Origin: Tethya wilhelma
Taxonomy: Eukaryota > Porifera > Demospongiae > Tethyida > Tethyidae
Length of the DNA: 64,000 nt
Assembly: GCA_964030475.1 (NCBI GenBank)
Contig: CAXIPT010000011.1
Location: 477,673 to 541,672 of the forward strand
Direction: 5' to 3'
The first letter of the stretch is position 1. The number at the start of each line of letters is the position of its first letter. The notes below the pieces were generated by a model. It searched no databases. It worked only from the letters and a program-made list of their open reading frames with translations, and was not told the DNA's origin. Positions 53,201 to 62,200 of this stretch are shown one piece after another. The translations under genes were made by a program, and so were the position numbers.

Positions 53201-56200
53201 ACCATCAACATCTCGTACAGCACCAGAGCTCAGTATGATGAAAGTATTGTTCTCAGATGTGGCTAGGTTAGGGAATCGTTTCAGCTCATTGGTGTCTTCA
53301 TCGCTCAAGAATACAGTGATATAAACTGAATCTTGTTGAGACACAGTACCTGTTGTTAGTTGTACTATGGTGGCATTTGCGTTAGGTTCACTTAGGAATG
53401 ATATTGCGCTAATGTTCACAGATGATGCGTCAATAGTCTCAGAAAAGGTTAAAATCAGCTCAGATGTGTTAAGATTGAGATCAAAACTGATCAACTCTGG
53501 TGGAGATTCGTCTTGAGTGTAATTTGCAGCTACAATTGCATCAGAAGGTGCAACTGTACCAACACTATTGCCAGACATGTCTTCAATTGCTACTGACTCG
53601 ATTCTAACCAGAGTAGTCAGATCGCTAGTAGCTAGGGTCAACAATGATTTGATCGCATCTCGATCAAAATCAGAAAGCTGAACATCAATCACCGGAAGGT
53701 TTGCGCTACCATTAACATAAGCATCAGTGAGCCTATACTCGATATAATTCGTGGTAGCATTTTGGAACACAATTCCAGTAGCATTGAATGTAGACACTCG
53801 GACAGTTTCTGAGAAGCTTAGCGTCAGCAAGCCTTGATTGGCATCAAATTCAAAAGCAACAAGTTCTGGTGGCATATCGTCCACTGTGAATACAGTGGCA
53901 TCCACAGGCAGTGGTGCAAATGGCATTATAGCAAAGACTGGATTAGCACTAGTATCTCTAATGGTGGCTTCAGTGAGTGAGAGATAGAGGTTGTTTGGAT
54001 TTGTGGCGAAATTCTCATTCATCTTGATCAAGTTGAGTTCATAAGTTGGCAGTTCGAGTTCAATTACAGGACCATCAAGTGATTCAGTAATGGCTCCAGT
54101 CAATGTGATAGGATCACTTCCATTGGAGCTACTGTGAAGAGTGATGTACGTGGCATCCAAGCTATCAACATCAACAGTCTCTGAAAAGTATAAAGTAAGA
54201 ATATCTGTGGTTAGGTTTAGACCGAATCTTAGCAGCTCTGGTCTGACTCTGTCCCTGGTATAGGTAGCAGGTGGAATAGCGGCTATATCTGGTATGGGTA
54301 CCACCGGGTTTCCATTCGTATCCAACACAGCATTCTCTCTCAGCACAAGAAACGTTGACGAATTATCCACAGCTAGATTTGTGAGTTGCTTAAGCCCATT
54401 CAGATCATCCAATGAGATATTGACAACAATCACAGGCGAATTGATGGACTCAGCGATGGAAGAGTTTAGCGAAAATCTCTCACCAACTCTGTAAATCTGG
54501 CTACTCTGAAATGTGATCCTGGTCACATCTAGAGATGAACCATTCACTGCCTCAGAGAAGGACAGAGTTAGAAGACCACTGGTTAGGTCTACAGTGTACG
54601 ACATTAGCACAGGACTGGTTTCATCTTCAACCAAATCTCCTACGCCAAATGCTTCGGTTTCATTAATCTCATTCCCGGCAAAATCCTGAACAGCTCCTGG
54701 TACAATACTCAAGAAAGTATTAGTGCTGTCTGTTCCCAAACCAGGAAGCTGTTTGATAAAGTTGAGATCAGATTGTGTTAGTGTTACTCGAATCTGTGTA
54801 AGTGATAGCACTTGAGTTGTCGAATTTGGACTGAATGATAGAAATTCTTCAATGATTGTGAGGTTGGAAGTGTTAGCACTGTCTTGAAGGATCAGATCGT
54901 CAATCATGAGAGTATCAAAATTGACGGCTTCAGAGAACGTCAAATCCAGAGTACCTGTGTTCAAGTCCAGCGTGTAGTTCGTAAGTGCAGGAGGTGTGCT
55001 ATCATCAGTGTACACTTCTGCTGGAACGGCCCTTCCATTTGTGATGGCCAGAACATCATCGCCAAAAACGTCTTCAACTGCAGATGCACGTATCGTCAAA
55101 AAGGTATTGTTTTCGTTAGTAGCTAGGAAAGGATTAGCTTTGATCTGATTGAGGTCGCTATCTCCAATCTGGACTGTGAGAGAGAATCCAGAGGGGCTGA
55201 TATTAACGCTATCTTCGGTGAGTTCGAATCTTGCTCCGTCTTCTGACATGGACGCATTTTGAATGATAATCCCTCGTGGATCAAAAGTGGAGTTTCTCAC
55301 GACATCATTGAAGGAGAGAACCAGAAGACCAGTATCAAGATCGAGAGAGTAGGACACAACCATCAGGTCGGTTTCATCTCTTATGACTGCATCGGCCGGC
55401 ATTCCAGAAATGGCAATATTGGGTTCATTGAACGTATTGAAGACTGTTTCGTTGGCTAGGAAAATAAACGTACTCTCGGCCTGGTTTGCAAGAGTCAGTG
55501 AAGACTTCAAGGCAGTGGCATCCACTTCGTTCAAATTGATCACAACATCCATCAAACCTTCAAATTCTCCAGCAAAATTATCGATAGTACCACCAGTTAG
55601 AGTGTAAATTTCAGCTCCAGGCATACGCATGCCTATGTTACTGAAAGAAATGCCAGAGAAGTTGAGTGAAGGGAGAACTGGCTCATTGAAACTCAGAATA
55701 AGCTGGTTTGTATTGTAGTCTAACACATAGGAGAACAACATTGGGCCATCTCTGTCTATAGTCAAGTTTCTAACTTGTGTGGCATTTTCTGGTGAAATTT
55801 CCACAACATCATTAGGATAGAAAGCAACATCCATAAGTGCATCAGAAGACAGAGATAAAAAGGTGGTGTTCTCATCCACGAAATAACGTGAAGCTTTCAA
55901 ATTTTCCACGTCAATTTCAGATAGCTGTACAAAAACTGTGCGAGTGGTGATTGCAGTGGCGCTAATGGGCTCATTGAGAGCAAAGGAGACTGTGTCTGTG
56001 ATGTTTGGATCACTGACGTCTTCAACTCCTTGTAGGACAATTTGTGAGTATTGTATAGATTCAATGTCAATAGGCTCGCTGAACTCAAGAGTGAGTGTTC
56101 CAATAGCTAGATCCAGATCGAAATCAAGCAGGCTTGGAGGGATGGTGTCTCTTGTGTAATTTGCAACCAAAAAGCCTGGAAATGAATCTTCCACAGATAT

Positions 56201-59200
56201 CACATCATTACTGTTCATGTCTTGTACTAAATCGGCTGTGAAAGAGATGTAACAGTTGCCACGGTAACTACACAGAAATGAATCGAGCTTCAAAGCATCC
56301 AAGTCCCTTGGTTCGAGAGATATCTCCAAGATGGATGTGTTGGCTTGTGGAGTGGTCCCTCCAGTGAGCTGGTAGGAGGAGATGGGATTCGTGAACAGAC
56401 TTTGAAGAGTTATGGTCGAAAGATTCAGCGTCTGTACGTTGATAGTTTCAGAAAACTGAAGAACTATCAGTTCTTGGTTAAAGTCAATCAGCGAATACTC
56501 TACTAGTTCGGGACTGGTTGTATCAGGCACAAATATACCAGGAGGCACAGCAGCAGTGAAATTTATTGCTTCTACTGATTGATTCACCCTAAGAGTCATG
56601 TCTAATATCAGATCACGAGTGAAAGAAATGAAACAGTCGTCTCTATCTGTACAAAACGGGAGCCTCTTTATCTCGTTCAAGTCCACCAAGCTGAAGGATA
56701 TACTGACAATGTGACTTATACCCATGTTGCTGAAGCCACTAGTCAGTGTTACATTGTACTCAGACTGATTAGATGCATCAAGCAAGGTCAGTTGTCTCAC
56801 ATCAAGGGAAGGTTCATAAACAGTTTCATCAAAAGTCAGTACAATTGTTCCTTGGTTCAAATCAATGGTGTAGTTTAGCAACTCTGGTGAAATAGTATCC
56901 TCTTGATAGTTCATAACATTGAGAGCAAAAGATGGAAAGATGTCCACCAGTTCATTTCCAGCCATGTCTCTCAAAGCCTCTCTATCCACAGCAAGGAAGG
57001 AATCATTTTCAGAGGTGAATAAATTTTCGATAGCTTTCACACCATTGCTGTCGTTTTCAGAGAGAGCTATCACAAGAACAGTGGAGTCATTGGTAGTTAC
57101 CCTGCTATTGGTTAGTGTGTAGTCGCTATTGGGAGAACTTATACTGTTTTGAAACGTAAATTGTGTCACATCCACTGAACTAGCATTGATGGTTTCTGAA
57201 AAAGTCAGAGTGAGCGTTTCAGCTGTAAGATCGAAATCAAACGACTCTAATTCAGGCCCGGTTCTATCTTGTACAAAATCAAAAGCACGTTGTGCGTCAT
57301 CTTCAAGAATTACCACCGCCTCATTTAGAGATTCATCAAAAATAACCCCACGTTCGATCGAAAGGTAAGTGGTGGCTCGAGAAATGGCCAGCTGTGTGAG
57401 GCGTTTGATTTCGTTCAAGTCCTCATCAATAATTTGAAACATTAGGACACTACCCAGGGGAGCATTGGCAAGGGTGAGATTGAGGTTTATCATTGTAGCA
57501 TTGGTTAGCGTGAAGAATGAACCAAGTGACGTGTTAAATCCAACATCTTGTCCACTGTGAAGAGAGACTTGCGTTGGTATAAAGCTCATTGGTAGTACAG
57601 GTTCGTCAAATTGCAATAGTACGATGCCCATGTCAAGGTCGAAGATGTAAGAGCTCAAATCTGGCGGATTCAGGTCAGCAAAGCTACCATTAATGTTAAG
57701 AGCTTCGTCATCTAGTATAATAGGCACAATAGGATTATCGGCCATGTCGTACACACTTTCCACTGCAACAGTGATGTAGGAATTCTCTGGTAAAGTCAGC
57801 AGCATGGTGCTGTCCAACTGCCTGATGCTTTCAAGATCAACTTCAGAAATTTGAATGGTAATGATAGTTGAATCTAGTGTTGAAACTATACCAGAGGTAA
57901 GTGTGAAAGTCTGCGTAGTGTTGGTAATGTTCTCAGTATTGGAGAATGCAAATTGTGTCGGTATGACTGAAGAGGCATTGACCGTCTCTGAAAACACAAG
58001 TTCAAGGACCAGATCATTTAAACCAGGAGTAAGGTACAGGTTGAAGGCATCTAACTCTGGTGGTACTGTGTCTTGAGTGAAATCAGTCACTTGAAGAGCA
58101 GATATTTCTGAAATACCTTCAAGTGGATTGTTATTCATGTCCAATACAGATCCGAACTCCACTGATAAGAAGGTTGTGATATTTGACACAGCAAGCGTGG
58201 TATCTCTCTTGACAAGATTCAAATCGTCACCCAAAACCTGTATGACGAGTATAAACAGGTTATCTTGAGACGAATTGGATACTGACGTCAATTGATAGAA
58301 TCCATCAAGGCTTGTGTTTGTGATGTTGGGCGAATTTTGGAGGGAGAAACCAGTTACGAGCAACGAAGAAGCATTCATTGTCTCTGAAAATGTTAGAGTA
58401 ATTTCACCAGAGCTGAGATTGAAATTGAACGAGTCTAACTCGGGATTGAGCTCATCTTGATAGAAATCTGTCACATTCAGAGCTTCAGACTGAGATATTG
58501 ACACAACTTGATTTTCGCTCGTGTCTTCAATAACGCGAGACTCGATCGAAATGAAGGAATTCTCTTCCGAAGTAGCTAAACTCAGTCGCTTGATTTCATT
58601 GACATCCTGAGTGGAGAGCTGCACATAAATCCCTGTTGAATCTACTAGAGGAGTGACATAGCTATCCACAAGTGTGTAGTTTACAACACCATCTTGTGAA
58701 TCGTGGAAGGTAAGTCCAGTTTGGTCGAAGCTGGCAGCACTCACAGTCTCATTAAAACTTAGAAAGAGAACATCTGACGTCAAATTGAGATTGAAACTGA
58801 GCAACCTTGGTGGCGTTTCGTCAGGTATTACATCATATGCTTGAGTGGCATTTGCATCTGGTATGGAAATCACGTTATTTTCGTTCATATCTTCAATGAG
58901 ATCTGCACTGATTGAGATGAAAGTGTCCTGGATTGAAGTACCAAGAGTGAGAATAGCTTTGATGGTGTTCAAATCGTCAGGCACCAAAGTCACGGTAACA
59001 TCAGTGAAGTTTCTCATAGAGACCTCACCATCAGTTAGCATATAGAGGGATACGTTTCCATCAGTGGTATCATTGAGGAGTGTGATAGCTGTAAAATTGA
59101 TCGTCTGAACGTTCACAGTTTCAGAAAACAGCAAGACAAGCTCTCCAAGATTGAGATCGAGAGTGAAATTGAGCAGTTCTGGACAGATTTCGTCTGGGAT

Positions 59201-62200
59201 AAAGTTATCTGCCATCAAAGCCTCTCCATTTTCAATCATTTCAATCGGGTTCATGTTCATGTCCCGGACAGCACCACCATTTAGTCTCAGGAAGGTGTTA
59301 TTAACCTCAGTAGCTAGAGTAAAGATTTCCTTGATAAGGTTTGTATCAGTGCTTGAAATTTCCACAACAATGACTGGAGAGTTCTCCACTTGTACAATAC
59401 CTTCTGTCAACTGGTATAGGTTGGACGAATTGAAGTCATCTTGCAAGATGATAGCTTGGACGTTTAGCGAGCCAGCTAGAACTGTTTCAGTAAAGTTCAA
59501 TGTTAGTTCTGAAGTGTTCAAGTTTAAGATGAATCCTTGTAGAGCTGGAGCAATAGAGTCTGGTATAACATCGTTAGCAATTCTAGCAGAGTTGTTTAAA
59601 CGCTCTACGACAGGATTGCCATTCATGTCTCTAACTAGATCTGACGTGAAGGAGATATAGGTGTTGCTAACTTCAGTAGCCAAGGTGAGGAGTCTCTTTA
59701 GCTCATTAAGATCAGGTGTCTCCAACTCCACTTCAAGAATAAACCCATCCTCACGTGCTATACCTTCCGTAAGAGTAACATACACTGAAGTCAGCATTTG
59801 AGCATTCTGGATCGTAATAGCAGAAGGGTCCAAGCTTGAAGCGTTGACAGTCTCAGAGAAGAAGAGAGTGAGGGTTTCATTTGTGAGATCGAGAATGAAT
59901 TCTTCAAGCACTGGCGAGACAAAGTCTCCAGTAAAGTTTCTCACTCGCAGAGGCATGTTCAATGTGCGATTTACAATTGGGTTATTCCGCACATCAAAGA
60001 TGGTTGCTGAAGTATACGAAATGTACGTATTATTGGTAAATGTTGCCAGACCAGTTTCGAGTTTGATCATATTAAGATCGTCACGTCCCAGCTGAATGAC
60101 AATTGAAGTGCCGTCCATGCTACTAGACTGGCTAACTGTTGTTAGTGTGTAGTTGACAGTAGCAAATTCATCTTGGAGAGTAATACCTGTAACTTCAAGT
60201 GAGCGTGCTCGAACGGTTTCCGAGAAAAATAGCTCGAGTGTTTCGTTGGTTAGGTCCAGATCGAAATCAATGATTTCTGGGGGCGTGGTATCAGGGGTGT
60301 GGCCAATCACAGGTCGTCCTGATACAGGCACCACACTATTGTTGGAAATGTCAATGAGTAGGTTCTCTGTAAAGGAAATGAAAGATGTGGCCTGGGACGA
60401 TCCGATTCTAAGTCGTTTGAGCTCATTCAAGTCATCGGGTAAGATTTGAAATCGAACAATTTCGTCATTGTCCATACTCAGAAGGGTTCCACCTCGAAGT
60501 GAGTATGCTGGACTGTCAACAGTTACCATCGGGCCTTGCTGTAGGGTAATATCGGTAAAATTTACTGTAGAAATATTGACTGGTTCGTTGAACTCGAGCA
60601 ACACAGTTCCAGTGTTCATGTCCAGTTGGAAGATAAGCAGGGTGGGACTGCTTGTGTCAAATATGATCTCTTCAGCTTGTAGTGACCCATCTGGTGGTGC
60701 AAGCATATTGCCTGCCATATCTCTTATGAGCCGTTCTCCAACAACAATGAAGGAAGAGTTGAGAGAATCGAAAAGTTCGTCTCTAACTTTCACGTTATTT
60801 AAGTCTTCCACTGTCAGGTTGACCGTGATAGCTAGTCCATTGAGACTACCATTGATGCTGAGTACTGTGCCATCAGTCAGAACATATGAAGAAGTCACAT
60901 TTTCCTCGTATTCAGCATTCTGAAATGTAATTGCAGTGAAATTAATGCTACTCCCATTGACTGGCTCATCAAAATACAACACCAGTAGGCCTGTGTTGAG
61001 ATCAATATCAAATGAATCAAGCATGGGTGGGGTTGTATCGTCAATGACGTCAAAAGCTTGCAAGACTATGGGTTGAATCTGGTTAGGATTGTCGAAATTT
61101 GCATTGTCAGACACAGCTCCCAACATGAGATGCAAGTAGGTATCAAAGACGTCAATTCCAAGCTCTTCAAACAGTTTTAGCTCATCTAGATCTGGTTTGG
61201 TCAGATTTATGATAATAACTGGATCGTCAAAACCTTGAATGGGGGACGTGGCAGAGAGTGTGAGTTGGGGAGGTTCCATTGTATCATTTGAGGATAGCAA
61301 GGTGAATGCATCAGGTCGAATGGTGGTAGAATCAACCGTTTCATCAAACGTTAGAGTAAGCTGTCCTTCATTCACATCAAGAACAAAATCCAACAAATTT
61401 GGTGGGGTAGAGTCAGCTACAAACTCGTCAGGATTGACAGGTTGTGAATCAAACATTTCCACTTCCAGGCCATTCATGTCCAGCACAGCTCCAAATGCCA
61501 GTGATAGGTAGGTGTTGTTTGCATCCGTAGCTAAGAATCTCTTTCTCTGTATCTCGTAGAGATCGGTATAGCCGATTTGAAGTGTGAGGATAACACCATT
61601 GGGACTCGAGGTGTTGGTAAACTCTGGAAAGACTCCTGGAGTGAGTTGCTGAATGGTGTCAGTCATATTGGCATCAGGACTGGACTCCAATACAATAGCA
61701 GAGATGTTCAAAGTAGACGACTGCACAGGCTCTGAGAAGGTGAGAGAGAGGAGTCCCTCGTCCATGTTTAGGCCGAAATCAATAAGCAGTGGTAGCGTCA
61801 GATCTTGGGTGAAGTTGCGCACTTCTCGCCCATTGCTACTTGGAATTTCAACCACAGGGTTGTTGTTCATATCTGAGATTGTATCCTCTGAAAAGGACAG
61901 GAAGCAATCCTGGTCTGAAGTGCAGAGAGAGGTCAGTAGTGTTATGGAGTTAAGATCGGTTGTTTCCAGTCTCAACAGCACATCAGTGTCATCTTGTTCT
62001 GAGATTATAAAGCTAGTTTGCAGGGTGTAGTTTTCCATTGATGCCATCAAGTCTTGGTTAGAATGGAGAACAATTTGGGTCACGTTAAAAGAAGCTCTGT
62101 TGACAGTTTCGTTAAAAACAAGCAACAAGGTCTCATTCGTGAGGTCCACATTGAAATAGACCAGCTCTGGAGATGTGATATCTTCAAAAAACATGTCCAC

